DNA of 64,000 nt from positions 1,860,001 to 1,924,000 of the forward strand of contig OY756145.1 of the NCBI GenBank assembly GCA_963576785.1. The letters run 5' to 3'. The DNA comes from Chlorophyllum brunneum (Eukaryota > Basidiomycota > Agaricomycetes > Agaricales > Agaricaceae). Shown here piece by piece: positions 1 through 12,964 of this stretch (positions are counted from its first letter, which is position 1; each line of letters starts with the position of its first letter). Made by a program: the position numbers and the translations under genes. A model generated the notes under the pieces. It ran no database searches and was not told where the DNA came from. It worked only from the letters and a program-made list of their open reading frames with translations.

Positions 1-521
1 GACGCACTCAACACGAGGTGCGGTAGGGATCCTGACGTGACGCGTCTGAGACGGAGGTTTTCCGGTCCGGCAGGAAGGAAGCTCCATGAGCTCCACCCCG
101 TGAGCGGCGACGTAGTGGATAAAACCATCAGTGATGTCGAAATTGCCCAGCAGAGAGAGCTGAGCCTTCTGCTCATGGCTCCAAGTAATGGTCGGCCAGT
201 CTGTGCGGTAGGAACGCAGGAGATTGAAGCGAGCGGGAAAAGGAGGGCCACGACTGGAGATTAAACCAGACTTCATGCCCGTCAGAGCAAGCTCATACTT
301 GTAGCGGAGCGGTAAAAATTCCGCAGTCAGCGCGTAGACCCTACGAAATACCTGCAGGGGGAGCGAATCCAGTGTCAGTCCCGTCGCCTACAACCAATGA
401 TTCATAGATTGACCTTGCAAGTGAGGTAGAGTGTGTCTGGGTCCATATTCTCGAGAATGAGGATCAGGACATCGTTGGAGATCTTGAAGCGGCGGATTGT
501 AGTCAGACGGTGGGGCGACAT
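1..521 (-). CDS. F-box domain protein, 5' part (runs off the left edge)
   Basis: The start codon is at 521. A 36-codon first exon (521-414) is followed by a 62-nt intron (413-352) and an open second exon that continues past base 1. The N-terminus contains ISNDVLILILENMDPDTLY, which has the spacing and hydrophobic pattern of an F-box. Exon 2 then reads LRYKYELALTGM, a phrase typical of the many agaricomycete F-box proteins (usually L-Q-Y-K-I-E-L). F-box proteins bind Skp1 and bring substrates to SCF ubiquitin ligases. The substrate-binding part, if any, lies outside the window. An ordinary member of an expanded family; the exact target cannot be told. Confidence 0.7.
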
Positions 522-1806
522 GGTTCCTTGTCATCCATCCCGTTCAACTTCGACGGGATTTTATACCAGCTGGCCAACATCGTAGAAAGAAAAGAAAAAA
601 TAAAAACGACGATGGTTGCTGAGCTAAAAGTGAGTCATATCCCTACCATTCACCGACGAACAAAACTCGTATTTGTTCGGTGTGGCTGCAGGTTATAAAA
701 AGTAGCCTTCGCGTCGCGTGTTGGTCGACAGGCGAATTCATTGTGTCAAACAACATCTTTTGTGGACGAAATCCCGCCACCGATTCTTCTTGTTAGGGAT
801 GTCATGTCAACGGTATTAAGTTTGAAATTACGGAGAAAGTTCACTGATGCGAACCTGGAAAGGCGCAGAGGCGAAGGGCGGGATAAATTTCTAACAATAA
901 GAACCTAATCTTGGGTATAGACTTGCCATATTCGTGTTGGGCGAGTTTAGAAGGTACGACCCGACGTAGGGGGCCATCTGGGAAAGCTGTCGAGAGAAGA
1001 TAATAAGGAGAAGATGATTGTAAAATACCGTTGCGATGGCACTCGCGGCACAAGCTTAAATATCAACCCTTAGCGGCAAGTGGCAGACGGACAAAATCGT
1101 AAGCGCCTGAAGATCGCCAGATCTAGCTTAGTCAGCGATTACTAACACGGCTTCCACATCGCCACTGGCGTTTACAGCCTGCTACCTGCACAAATCATGG
1201 TCTGTAAGAAGTGCGAGAAGGTACGGGTGCTATCTTGTTTTTTTTGTCTTGGCACTGTCGTCTCATATCCATAGAAACTATCAAAACTTGCCGCCCCCGA
1301 TCCGTTTACGTCCAGTTCGTCTAGTATCAAAGAGGGATCGCGCAAGGTTGGGGAGAATAAACTGCTCAGTCGACCCGGCAGTTCCAAGAACCGTTTCCAG
1401 GTGAGCAGCGTGCTTCTAGAGTCTGACATTCTCTTATTGGGACAAAAAGCCCTATCAGTCTAAATGCAAAGATTGTAAGCAACCGACCACACAGAACAAG
1501 GCAAAGTACTGTCATGGTATGCCGTCGTTCCTTGTTGTTATGCCCCGCTTCACACCCTGTACTTTACAGGTTGCGCCTACCGGAAAGGTCTGTGTTCAAT
1601 ATGTGGGAAGCAAATACTGGACACCAGCAGCTATGTCATGTCCAACAAGTAGAGTTTCATCTGACTGTACCTGTTCCAGCGTCGCGTACGACATGTGTTC
1701 TACTTTTGACGAGATCGGAGAGATTAGGATGCGGTTCATTATTCAAGAGCATAACATATCCACAAAGATACAGTGTAACACGACAATAGAGCAAATATAT
1801 GGAGGG
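522..1806. other. 1.28-kb intergenic stretch, no gene supported
   Basis: This lies between the F-box start and the DNMT5 stop. It holds only short ORFs; the longest on the minus strand (1172-1429, 85 codons) has no recognisable motif and no clear splice partners. It probably contains the F-box promoter and the DNMT5 3' region. Confidence 0.5.
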
Positions 1807-4800
1807 TTAGATCATCAGACTCCCATTCTGAGATTCCATCGCTTTCTTCCTCTCGTTGTAGATCTCTTCATCAATGGTGTTCGCTGTGAGGAACCTCCAC
1901 ACGTAGACAAGTTTCGTCTGACCATATCGAACGAGGCGACCCACGGCTTGGGTTTCACAAGCTGTATAAATCTCCTGGGATGGGGCAAGCAGAGGGGAGA
2001 GGAAAATCGCGTGGTTGGCGGACGTCAGATTAGCACCACTGGCGCTCTCGTCCATGACGTTCAACAGAAGCACTCGTTCTTTGCTATCGTTCTGGAAGAG
2101 CTCAAGGTTCTTGCTCTTTTGATGTGCTGTACCCCTGATCTCCAAGAACGGGATCTTATGGTACGTGAAGGCCTCCGTAACTTTCTTCATGAGATCTGGG
2201 AACTGCACAAAAACAAGGATACGATCTTCCCGTGGCGTTTTCCTATCAAATGTCATTAATTGTCTTGTCGAGAACGTGGTCGGCATGGACTTACTTAATA
2301 AGTTGGACGACTGTTTCGAGTTTCATGCCAAAGTGCCTTCCCCGACCATCACGCTCAACGTCATCTTCGCCCAGAGTATCAGCATTGACGACATTGAGTA
2401 CTCGAGCCGCAGATTTGCATGCGCCGGAAGCGGCATATACACACTCCTCCTGTTCTGCTGATCTGCGCACGCAAGCACGGCAGCCCATATGACCACAGGA
2501 AGAAAGTACAGCAGCTTCCCCAACAGGAATGTTTTCCCGCCCGCAGCTGGGACAGGAGATGGAGGGGCGTTGGTCAGCTTGCTTCTGTAGATCACGAACG
2601 ACAGTGAAGTAGCGGAGGGAGCGAATACGGCCGGTCATCTCTTTGGTGAGCTTCCGAATCTCATGCGTTCGTTCGCGGTGGTCCCATACGGCAGCTTTGA
2701 CTTTCTCGGAAAGCTGGGCGTCTTGACTCCTGCCTTTAGCTTTCCCACTACCAGCACCAGCCTCGTTAAGAATCTGCCGAACCGCCTGCGTGGCATCCTG
2801 ATCATCAACACCTTCTGTCCGACAGACACGAATATACTCGTTAAACATCGATTCTTGTCCCACGTCGCCGATTTTCTGCTCCCGTTTTACGCCCTCTCTG
2901 ATTGCCTTCAGCAATTCAGCTTTACAGCTGTCAAGCTGTTTCTGTCGCTCCTTGACGATCACATCACAGGCTTTCATGGCATTCTCATTTGATGCCTCCA
3001 GATCAAAGTGAGAGCAGCGTTTGAGCAGTGCTTCTTCGGCAGATCTAAGGATGCGTTGAGAGAAGAGTCTTGTGGCCAGAAGAGAATACATACTTTGATT
3101 CACCCAAGGACTGTGCGAGTCGTTTCTCCCTGTCGCTTTCAGTTTTCTTTCCTCGCTTGATTGTCATGTCGAGGGCGCGCAAATGGTGCTCTAGCTCGAG
3201 GTAAATAGCACGCTCGGCCGCTGGCAGAGTGATATTTTTGATCTTCTCGGTCCAGGGAATCTCGTCGATTTCAGCAATGTTCTGGCACCTGAGTCAGAAG
3301 CTATGGAATATACGAGGGTGAATGACCGACCTGACGGACGAAGTGGTTCAAAAACGTCTGACCAAGTTCGTGTCGATGCGCATGCCACTCTAGAGTGTGG
3401 ACTTCGCGGAAAGAGTGGAATTTCTCCACCGCTAATTGAAACAGGTCAATACGCCATTCGATACAATAGGACGTACACATACCAGTCTGTTCCCGACGCC
3501 GCTTCTTCACTTCAGTTGAATGACCTTCTCCATCATCATCCACACCAAGGTGTAGGTTCAGGAAGGCTGCGATCGTCTTCAGTGCGGCGAAGTCGTGGAT
3601 GGGAGGAGTGCCTGACAACACCCAGTGGCGCTCTGCAGTGATGTTCGTGACCAACGAATGGATCTTCCCATCAAGATAGGTATATTCATCGACAACCTTT
3701 CTAGCGAAATGGAATATCTCGAAAGGGGGCGCCTGCATCTGTTTCCAGTCGGTTTTCACTGCTCTCGAGCCTAACTTCCAGGGATCGCTATCAGTACGCT
3801 TCTGGCGCTTGGTGGGACGATCCTCGGAATCGCCTTTCGCCTTGCTAGCTTTTCCTTTCTTGGCTTTGCTGGGAGCTTCGTCAACGCTCATAGCATCCTC
3901 ATCCGCACTCACGGTAGCGGAACGAGAAGTCCCCTTCTTCCCTGACTTCTTGCTCTTGTCGGAGGGTTTCATGGAAACCACGCTTTCATCATCGTCCGAG
4001 GTGGCGGGAGGCGGGTCATCTGAGTCTGTCTCTGCAGCAGAGAACTCCTCGTCGGAGTCAACGATACGTTTCCTCTTCATGCCTTTCGCTTTTGACGCCT
4101 GCTTTCTGCCAGGCTCCGGGGCTGGGGAACTATCGCTAGCATCCTCGTAATCGCTACCGGCCTGTGGATCCTCGTCATCAGATATAACAATAGCTTTAGC
4201 TGCAGAGCGCCGGACCGTCTTGTGGGTACGGTTACTGGTTGAGTCAGGCCCACTGTGTTTAACTTTCTCATACGAAGGATGTCCCGGTTTTACAGCAATG
4301 ACAACTTCTGGTACCATGTCAGGTAGGGATCTGAGAGACGGTGGAGGGGAGGAGGTAGGAGGTTTGGCATTGGTAGAGTAATTTTTGGATTTTCTCGTGA
4401 CATCTTCCTCTTGTTTCGCGGCAGCTTCGCGGTACGATATTCCTTTAAGACGTTTCGTCTGAACAATTGCATTAGCAAGCGCTTCTTCCTCAACTGTGTT
4501 AACAAGATAAGTATCAACCTCGGGGAGGCTGGCGCTAACTTACCCCTCTTGCGACCTTCCCTCATGGCCGTAAGAACAGCCTCTGAACCCTTGTCTTGTA
4601 GACGATCCACTTGCTCTTCGAGGGCCTTCAGCGATTTCTCTAACTGTGCATTGAAATGACGACCCTCCTTAGCAGGAAGTTCCCCAGCAGCAGCTAGCGA
4701 CTCCAAGTTCTCCTGGTAGACATTGCTCTTGAAGATATTCGAGGCGACGACGACGATGTCCGAATCCAGGACTTCCTCGACGGTGACACTGTTCAGGTTT

Positions 4801-7800
4801 GAGACCGTAGATATCACAAGCACTTTGAAGCGGTTCTTGCCGGTGAATTTTACGACCTCAGAGTTCCACTGGCGAGTGAGGTGAGGTGGTACAACGACGA
4901 GGGTAGCCGTGGTGGGGATCTTTCCGCGAACACGCCCCATGTCAGCGAACTGCTTTTTGACAGCCTTATATGTGCAGTCGATGAGGCTCAGGGTAATGGC
5001 GGTCTTCCCATAGCCGACTTGGTCAGCGAGGACGCCTCCTTTGACCTGGACGGGTCTTTGTGCACGACCTTCTGCGCGCCAGCCGAGAGGGGTCAACACA
5101 GCTTCTGAAATTTCCTCTTCAATGAACGGCGCGACATCATCCGACTCCTGTTTAACCATCCATTCCAATGACCGGAGCTGTTCTTTGCGTAGCGGAATTT
5201 TGAAACTCGGGGGTTGAGCATGTTCTTCATCGGTTTTATTGCTGAGGATGACGAATTTCGGGTGACTGACGTTCACGGTCGGGGTATAATTGGTATCAAG
5301 CCGCCAAGAAAGCAACGGATTCTCGGGGCGGTTTTGAATAGGAAGGCGGAAGAGGGCTCGATGGAGGAGGGTGGGGATATTGATTCCGACGCGTATCATA
5401 CCGATCCCATTTTCGTCGAGTTTTAGCTGGGTAACAAAAGGATTTGGACGCCTCTTCAGTCGCCGTTCGTATTCCCCCGCTTGGACTGGGTCCTCTACGG
5501 GCATTATCTTCTTGCCAACTTGAAGCCAACGCAGTTTGGGAGCGGTCGGAGCGCAGCGCTCGCAATCAAGGTGATGACCCGCGGCGTCGACTTGTTGCCA
5601 GGAACGTAACCGATCGTCGACATGTCGTACACGCTCAAGAACCCAAGCGAGAGCCTTGAATGTACTCCGTTCGTGGACTTTGTCAACCTCTTTCCATTGT
5701 CCTCGTGGCCATTCGTTCCCTGCTTGATCCTGGAGGTTGACCTTGCAAGAGAGGAGAGCGCGAGCATCCCTACAACCCTCGCTATCATTAGGAACTCGGA
5801 GAGCGTCAGGTGTTCCAAATTCAGCATTTTGCCTGACAGAAGCCTATAGCAGAGTATCAGATATCAACATCTGGGTAAGGTGACAAGAAAATAACCTTTA
5901 ATGCGACAACGCTCGAGAGCACCCATCTGCATGGGAGATGGCAGGTCACACTCTGCTCCCCTTCCGTCGTACTCTGCCTCCATTTAGGATCCAGCTTGCA
6001 AATAATAGGTCGGGATTCCTTGTAGTCTAGACGGCGCGTGGTGATGGAAAATACAAATGCATCTTCTGAATCATTTGTGCGGTGGGGATCGAAAAGCAAG
6101 TAGAGAGGAGGAAGATTGCCGTCTCGGGTCTGCCTCTTGTGTAACGCACCATTAGCGGTGCCGCATTTATCAAGTAGGGTGTATGTGCCTGTGATATCGC
6201 GATCGAAGCAATCCACCTTGTCTCTTGGGACGGTAACTTTCAGGTTTGAATACACCATCTTATCGCGGAAGTCCTTATGTGTCAAACCAAGGCGTGCTTC
6301 CCAGGATGGGACAAGTTCACCTTCCCCCTGGAGTTTGATAGGGAGCGTCGTAGTGTAGGGTAGCGCAAAATACCACTGGCCATCTAACAGGTTATCCTTA
6401 CAGATCAACCTGCCTACAGGGGCCGCGAGGACCTGACGAATTTCCGCGCTGACTGGCTCGTTGTCTTCAGGGAAAACGAAAAGACGCCATTCGGGCTGTT
6501 GGGGATGGAGGGAAAGCTCGAGCATTGCATAAGGGGACTGATAGACAACGCTCCAGATTTCTTGACGTTTACATTCCACGAACCGTAATTCGGTTGCGGA
6601 ACCTCGTAGGACCGCTTCAACCCACTTTGTCCATCGGGTTCGTGGAATGGAGAGACCCTCTTGATCCTTGAGCTTCTCGAGAACGTCGGCAGTGATTTTA
6701 GTCAAGGAAAGACACATGGGGAGAACGGCTTTAAGAGCCTTGGCGAAATCGGCGGGATGGAGGCGCGGGTTCTCTTCGACGTTGATAAACTGAGGGTTGT
6801 GTTCTGGTCGTCCACCACACTTCTTGCAAAAAGTGGTACCACAGTCCCCGCAACGGTATAGTTCTCGCTTTGTCATATCGGTACGGCCTTCGCAACTACA
6901 CAAGCGAGAGCTCTTCTCGGCATTAGCTAAGACCGACGACAAGCCGTAGTCCCGTTCTCCCGACAACTTGAGGGGTTCATAACTAAGATCATCGGCACCC
7001 ACTACGTTGTCCATGTGTGCGTGCACGATCTCGACCGAGTCGACTCGCATGGCCTCTGGGTCGTAGTCCTTCGAGTTTTTGGACTCATAAGTCTCGGTAT
7101 CGTCGCCACTCTTGAGTAGCTTCTTGCTGACAACCAGTGCAGCCAAAATGCACGCACCAACGACGGTTGTCGACATAGCATTACCGGCCAGATCTGCGAG
7201 TTGATCCTCCGTCTCCCGCGTCAGCAAAAGCTTGTCTACAGGCAAACCTTGCATGGATAGAGCCTCCAATCCAACCATCGGACCACCTCGATTAGTGATG
7301 TAAGGAATCATGGAAGGGGTTAAGCAAGGGCAGAGACCAGGCTTTCCGGAACCGATAGTACGATCAACATTTTGCGAGAGGTTCCATACTTGACTATGAT
7401 CATACATTAGAAAACACTCATTTCATTGAAAGAACTACTCACGTCTTGTAACTAGGGTCAATGCCCTTCAGTGACGACCGAAGCAAACTAATGTCCATCA
7501 AGTCCCAAACTCGTTCGACCTGACCCACACCCCAGTCATTCCATGCAAAATCGGGGAGTTTACAATATCCACCTAAGAAAGGAATTGGGAACCGCGATCA
7601 GGAAGTATACACAAGTACCCACCTTCGTCCCAACTCGTTAGCGGTCGTTTGTTTCCGAGCGCCTCTTCTAATCTAGCACGCTGGTGTCGAGACTCACAAC
7701 GCCCCCAGTCCGTACGTCCCGTCTTGCGATCCAATGCCCCAAAACTTTCCTGCACAAGCTTCTGGCGAGCCTGATGAATACGGGGGTCATCCGAGGAGAG

Positions 7801-8840
7801 CAGAAACGCATCAAGCGTAGAGGAAGCAGGTCGCTTTAGCTTATCCGCTACTAGGTCCTTCCAGTCTTCAGGAATACTAGAATTGCGTTTATCGACGGCA
7901 ACGAGGTAGACTCGAGTCCTCGTATGCGGTATATAATAGAATTTGGTATCAACTCGAGTGAATGCAGCGCTATACCCGCTCCGTTCGAAATACTCCTTGA
8001 CGCGGTCCCATGGAGCTGAACAAACGTTTTCCAGGATGACTATCGGAGGTCGGTGGTTTTTGACCCAAGACATCATCCCTCTGAATGTCCGACCTGACTC
8101 TCCGTTCGCATCGATATCTTGCTTCTGGGTATTGAGGTTAGAATAATCAACGCAGGATGTACCGGCGATGAGCATGTCGACATCTCCCGGCACTGGAGCT
8201 AGTGCACCGTAGGCCGTATGCCTATGGATGTGTGAGATCGATTGGAAAGGACGGGATCACAAACTACGTACGCTTCGTCATCCCCAAGCTCACAAACATC
8301 ACGGAAAAGAATGGGGGGATGGAAGTTACGCTCGATGTATGCTTGCTTGAAGGGTTCGATCTCACAGGAGAACACGTGCTCTACTTCGAGTTGAAGTCCA
8401 TGTTGTTCCAGCATAGACTTTTGTATAAGCTCGAGTGCGAGCAGAGGGGACTCGGTGCCAGAACACATTGTCGCGATCCTAAGTTTTCTCCCCTGTACAT
8501 GTTCGACGACAGATTTGATCTTAGGGATACGGCTGACCAGGTCCGAGAAAATGGCGGGGATTTCGTATATGGGTGGGAGATCGGATGAATCGAGGTTGAA
8601 GGCAGAAAGCTTTCCACCTTTTTTCGCAGCCGTTGTTACAATCTCATCGTCCATTTCCACATCCGCGTCACTTTCCTCATCCTGCTGAACGTCCCCATCG
8701 GTGTGTCCACTAGTAGTCGCGTACTCCTCGTTCTCACTGTCAACGGCCTTCTTGGGCCTGGCCCCCTTCTGCTCTTTGGAGCCGCCAAAGAATGAGGTGA
8801 TGGATGCTTGTCCTTTTGATGTTGATTTTTCCTTTGCCAT
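1807..8840 (-). CDS. DNMT5: DNMT5-type cytosine-5 DNA methyltransferase with RING and SNF2 ATPase domains
   Basis: About 10 exons encode roughly 2,150 residues. ATG at 8840 is chosen because the upstream in-frame codon is GTG. In order: an N-terminal QASITSFF (PIP-box form, residues 11-18); an acidic tail; the methyltransferase domain with SAM motif I (IATMCSGTESPLLALE), the catalytic loop TSCVDYSNLN, ILENV (motif VI) and LADLAGNAMSTTVVGA (motif X); a Cys-rich finger (CGDCGTTFCKKCG); an SNF2 domain with Walker A ADQVGYGKTAI, a VVDEYTY Walker B and LSGTPP; a RING-like CPSCG..CGHMGCRAC; and a helicase C-terminal half with AVGRLVRYGQ. This order matches fungal DNMT5, known as an ATP-dependent maintenance methylase for hemimethylated CpG. 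A disordered acidic and basic insertion of about 150 residues splits the ATPase. No N-terminal chromodomain, known from the Cryptococcus enzyme, is visible. Confidence 0.93.
3760..4320 (-). other. Disordered insertion inside the DNMT5 ATPase with SUMO-interacting-like and nuclear-localisation-like motifs
   Basis: Between the first SNF2 motifs and VVDEYTY the protein carries a low-complexity Ser/Asp/Glu/Lys stretch. It includes IVISDDED (hydrophobic triplet followed by acids, the form of a SUMO-interacting motif; about 4169-4192), KRKRIVDSDEE and RPTKRQKR. Function is inferred only from composition. Confidence 0.55.
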
Positions 8841-9051
8841 CACGTAGGCTATCTAGAAGAAGGTATGTATGAGGGTAGAGAAAACGTTGTTATAAGTACA
8901 CATTAGCGCGCAGCTCCACTAAGCTACTCGAGTCACAACACACGTTACGTGACGACACGCGACTTTTCTACATTTTCTGGGACAAAAATAACACAAAACA
9001 TGACAAATACAATGACCGTTCCCGAGCTCGGATGACCTTGGGTCCATAGCC
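8841..9051. promoter_or_regulatory. Divergent promoter region between DNMT5 and the PAP2 phosphatase
   Basis: Only 211 bp separate the two start codons. It contains ACGCGA at 8957-8962, the core of the MBF/MCB-type S-phase element, 117 bp upstream of the DNMT5 start, and a GCGCGC stretch near 8904. Site function is inferred from known fungal consensus and not shown. Confidence 0.4.
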
Positions 9052-10256
9052 ATGATTCCCGCCGCCGCAAGCCGCTATTTCGGACGTGACTCTCTCAATT
9101 GGTTCCACAGATCTTACTTTTTGGATTGGTATGGATCATAATCTTTCAGTCTATGACAATGCAATGAGCCCGCAGAAATAGGTTTTTCGTTGGCTTGCTC
9201 TGGTTCCTCTCATATCTTATATCTTTTTGGCCCGTGTATGAGAGGGAGTTTTCTCTAAAGGATGAGACGATTACTCATCCTCACAAATCAAACCAGTAAG
9301 CTCTTACGCAACAATGGGGAGGTCTTCGGCATTCAAGTCCCCACCACGCTAGAATTGGTTCTGCTCTCAACTTCGCAATTGCTCTTTACATACCGCTTCT
9401 CCTCTTGGTCATCGTCGGAACCAGGAAACGATCCCTTCTGGAAATACACCACGGCGCCCTCGCCCTCGTTGCTGGTCGGTTCGTAGGAACAGCAGTGTTT
9501 TTGTGTCAGTTACCGAGTTTGAACCTTATAACCAAATTTTACAGAGGTCTAGCCCGCTTGATAACCGAATATCTAAAACATAAAGTTGGTACGCGAGTTC
9601 CTATAGCACAAAGCTTTGCCTTTCCTGACACCCATCCAGGGAGGCTACGCCCTGATTTTCTCGCGAGATGCAAGTGGGATGAAGTTGCTAAGCACTGTAC
9701 CGGGTCCGTCCCGCGATTATAGCATCCCCATTCAACTAATTTGCGTCCCCTCCACAGGAAAAAATCGGCTGTTCTAGACGGCAGAAAATCGTTTCCATCG
9801 GGTCACTCATCTACAGTTTTCGCAGGAATGGTCTTCCTGACACTTTGGATCGCAGGACAAACGGCCGCCCTCTGCCCTACTGTCATTCCATCTACAAGAT
9901 GGCTTCCGAGCCGAATGGCGACCTTCATTTTGACTCTTGTCCCACTGTTTTGGGCAATCCACGTCGCCGTTACCCGAGTAGAGGACTATGTGAGTGGCAC
10001 CACTGCCCCAGCTTGTCGTGACCTCATACCTGATTACCAGAGGCACCACAAGGAAGATGTCATCGTAGGAAGCTTGATCGGAACCTTCTCTGCAGCTGTC
10101 TGCTACCTCTTGTTTTGGCCAAGCCCGTTCCATAGCGATTCATTCAGCTCCTCGAGCACGACTGAAGCAAGGAGTCTCTACGACATCAGATACCAGCCAA
10201 ACAGAGCATATGAATTAACGGCAGTAGACGACGAGAATGTAATAAATACTGTTTAA
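9052..10256 (+). CDS. PAP2-family lipid phosphate phosphatase (DPP1/LPP1-like)
   Basis: Seven exons. It is predicted to be a multi-pass membrane phosphatase that dephosphorylates diacylglycerol pyrophosphate, phosphatidate or related lipids. The luminal start PVYEREFSLKDETI and the three catalytic motifs are present: KHKVGRLRP (K-X6-RP), FPSGHS and TRVEDYRHHKEDV (R-X5-H-X3-D). The last motif forms only after removal of a 57-nt in-frame intron (GTGAGT...TACCAG) that otherwise reads through. Another intron splits the first motif (GTT G / GG AGG CTA). Hydrophobic segments such as LNFAIALYIPLLLLVIV fit the six-helix fold. The C-terminal tail after the last helix is polar and poorly conserved. It is divergent to DNMT5 and tail-to-tail with the CID gene, 55 bp apart. 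Confidence 0.88.
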
Positions 10257-10311
10257 AACGAATGCATAAAACGACGCGTAGGTATCTTAATCGATTGCGA
10301 AACTATCCTCA

Positions 10312-12793
10312 CTATGTAGCGCCATCGTTGCGGACGAACACCCATTTATCTCCCACCTTCTGCATCTTTCCTCCGGACCGCAGCCCCGGGCTCGCGATTT
10401 GCTCCTGTTGCATATCATCCCCTGCCACAGAAACGTCTGAATCCGTTTCACCACCACCGAGAACAACAGCATCAGTCGATCCCCCGTCACTGCCATTAGT
10501 CCATCCATGATTAATATTTCGGGAGTTGCCGTAGTGTCCTCCATATCCTCCTCTACCTCGAGAAAAACTACCCCGGTTATGATCATTGCTATGCCCACTA
10601 CTCCCACTAGGTCCCATACCGCCCTGTTGTGACCAATTCTTTGAAGTGACTGATTGGCTCATGGCACCCATCACCATGAATTGCATCAGCTCCTCAGTCG
10701 AGGGTGAATATCCATTCGTGACCTCCCACATCTTCCCTAACCCTTCCCACGACGCCGGTGAGGTGGGGTCAAATGTCGACATATCAAAATTTTCCAGCCC
10801 TGTTTGTGGCGTTGTTTTGTTACTTGATTCGAGAGACGTAATAGAGGCATCAGGATCCTTGGAAAATGTATTCGCAGCTATTGATGACGATCTAGACATC
10901 GGATCATTACTCGTAGACGTAGACGAGAGCTCTGCTTTTGGGTCATGGGAGGCCGAAGGTGTGACAGGCGAGGTATTGGTGGGCTGGTTCGAAACGGGAC
11001 CAGAAGTAGGAGATCTAGAAGGAGAGGACGATCGCAAATCACGACCAAACTCGTCCCTACCGGAGTTGCGATTGGTGGTATATGACGTAGAATTATCACC
11101 GCGGTACCGAGATTGAGAGGAGAACGGCTGACGTTGAGGGCTTGAAGAGGTTGGTGGTGAAAGCTTCCTATCCGCTCGGCCACTCGGGCTGTGTGACCGG
11201 CTACGACCGCCGCTACGCGGGCTCCAACCCCTTCCGTTGTGGTCCCGGTAAGAGGTAGGTTCGCGTTCATCCCAGCGATTCCAACGCCCTCGCCGGCGGA
11301 GGCCTCCCCTAGGGTTATTGCGGGAGTACCCTCGGTCATCATAGTCTCTCTCATGATAACGGTCGTTTCGCGGTGGGCTACGATAATTATCAAGTTTCTT
11401 GTTCTGCCTAGCGTAGTTAGCTTCAGCGTGAAGGGCAGAAGGCGACTTGGACATCCGAGGGTCTGTCGCAGTCTGCGATACATGAGTATCTGATACTGGC
11501 GCTGGCGCTGGCGTGGTGGGTGACGTCTGGCCCGCAACCGCTGTATTGACGGACGCTGACTGCAAGTACTGCAATATAGCCAGTTGCGCAGAGTCTAGGG
11601 GCATCGCAGGTGGCGCAGGCGTGGTATTTGCATTTGTTTGCCTGCACAAAGTCGTCATCTAATATTCAGGATCCAATTTGGAGGGAGGGACGAGCAGGAC
11701 TCACGGAATCTGATGGCTCGCAGCTTGTGTCAACAGTGCGAGCAATGTCGCCTGGGTGTCGGTAGGGGTTGATACGACGGGGGATGGAATAGAAACAGTG
11801 GAATTCGTTTGAGATGTAACGCGGGGGTCGGTCGTTACTGAGTTATTCACTTCGGACTCTAACGTTGAACAAACCAGACGTTGATTTAGCGCGGTTCTTT
11901 CGGCCAGACTCGAAAAGACTTGGAAAAGTTTTATAGGCAAGGAAGATACTTAGCGTACAAAGGAAATTGATGTGCACCTTTATTATTTCCCAACACTACG
12001 TCCGATAAGCGACTGAGAATGTTGGGCGAGAACGTGTTTCCTTTTACCCAGATATCATAAATTTTCTTGGTTTTTTCCTGTGGAGAAAATGTTAGGGCCG
12101 TGACTACCTTAATTGTAGAATGAACAGAGTCAGGGGTCGAAGCGCCTCCTTTGCAGCCTGTTCTAGTGACTAAACCCGTCACTCTGTTCCGCAGTAAGTG
12201 CCAACAGAGAGTATGCCCGCAGCAGGATATCAAGGGCTGGAAATCGACCACGAACAGGGCATGCTGTCAGGAACATGTATGTTTATCGACTTCCATAACT
12301 GGGACATAGGATGTTCATAAGTAGCTCCGGCGAAACTAACCTTCGCTTCGGGGAGACCAGTAGCGAGTATATCTTGAAATAGACCCTCAAGGACCCCTGC
12401 CACCTTTGAGAGAAAGGTGGCACAATTACCAGTTGCATGACGCTCTGAGAGATTATGTTTGATAACCTGCTGTCTGGCCGCTCTAGCTAGTGCATCAAAT
12501 ACATAGAGACTAGAGATTTTGCAAGATGCTGGTAAGGCTTTGTGGGTGCGGTACATCGTTGAAACAAGCTGTGTATCCTGCTAGAGACGGTGGACGTGAA
12601 TGTTGATCGAAAAAAGGGGGAACGGAACATACGTCCATATGCTTCATCGCCAGCTCCGTTAGTTTGGTCATTTTGGACTGCGAGAGTCGCTTGGCTTGAA
12701 CGACCTCGTTGAGCGCGGCTTCGAAGTCCTAAACCAGATTTCCAGATCCAAAAAGCGGGGGAACGATTGGAAACATACCTGGAGCGGTGACAT
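10312..12793 (-). CDS. RNA polymerase II CTD-interacting (CID) domain protein with Arg/Ser-rich tail
   Basis: ATG at 12793 begins MSPLQ, then an intron, then DFEAALNEVVQAKRLSQSK, the first helices of a CID domain. Later exons give STMYRTHKALPASCKISSLY, FDALARAARQQV and KTKKIYDIWVKGNTF, all typical of Nrd1/Seb1/SCAF-type CIDs, which bind phosphorylated RNAPII CTD and act in termination and 3'-end formation. The rest is long, low-complexity and rich in Ser, Pro, Arg, Gly and Asn, with RS-like and RGRGG-like patches. I see no RRM, which Nrd1 and Seb1 have, so it may be closer to SCAF-like proteins. The intron 12078-12340 is modelled as 263 nt, unusually long here; a small hidden exon inside it is possible. 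Confidence 0.85.
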
Positions 12794-12964
12794 ATAAACA
12801 AGGAAACAAACCCAGGAACAGCGAGACAGAGAGCGAGGACCAGCGATGCCTTGAGGATGCCAGAGAACTGGGTATTTGTGTATGTTGTCTGCTTGGTCGG
12901 CTTGCCGTTTTGATCCTGGTCTGTGCGCCACACACTTACATTGCTGAGCCACGAATCGACAGCG

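Noticed and set aside
1519..2259. 246-codon plus-strand ORF
   Set aside because: It lies antisense to the C-terminal helicase exon of DNMT5, whose motifs (AVGRLVRYGQ) are clear; no motif in the antisense frame.
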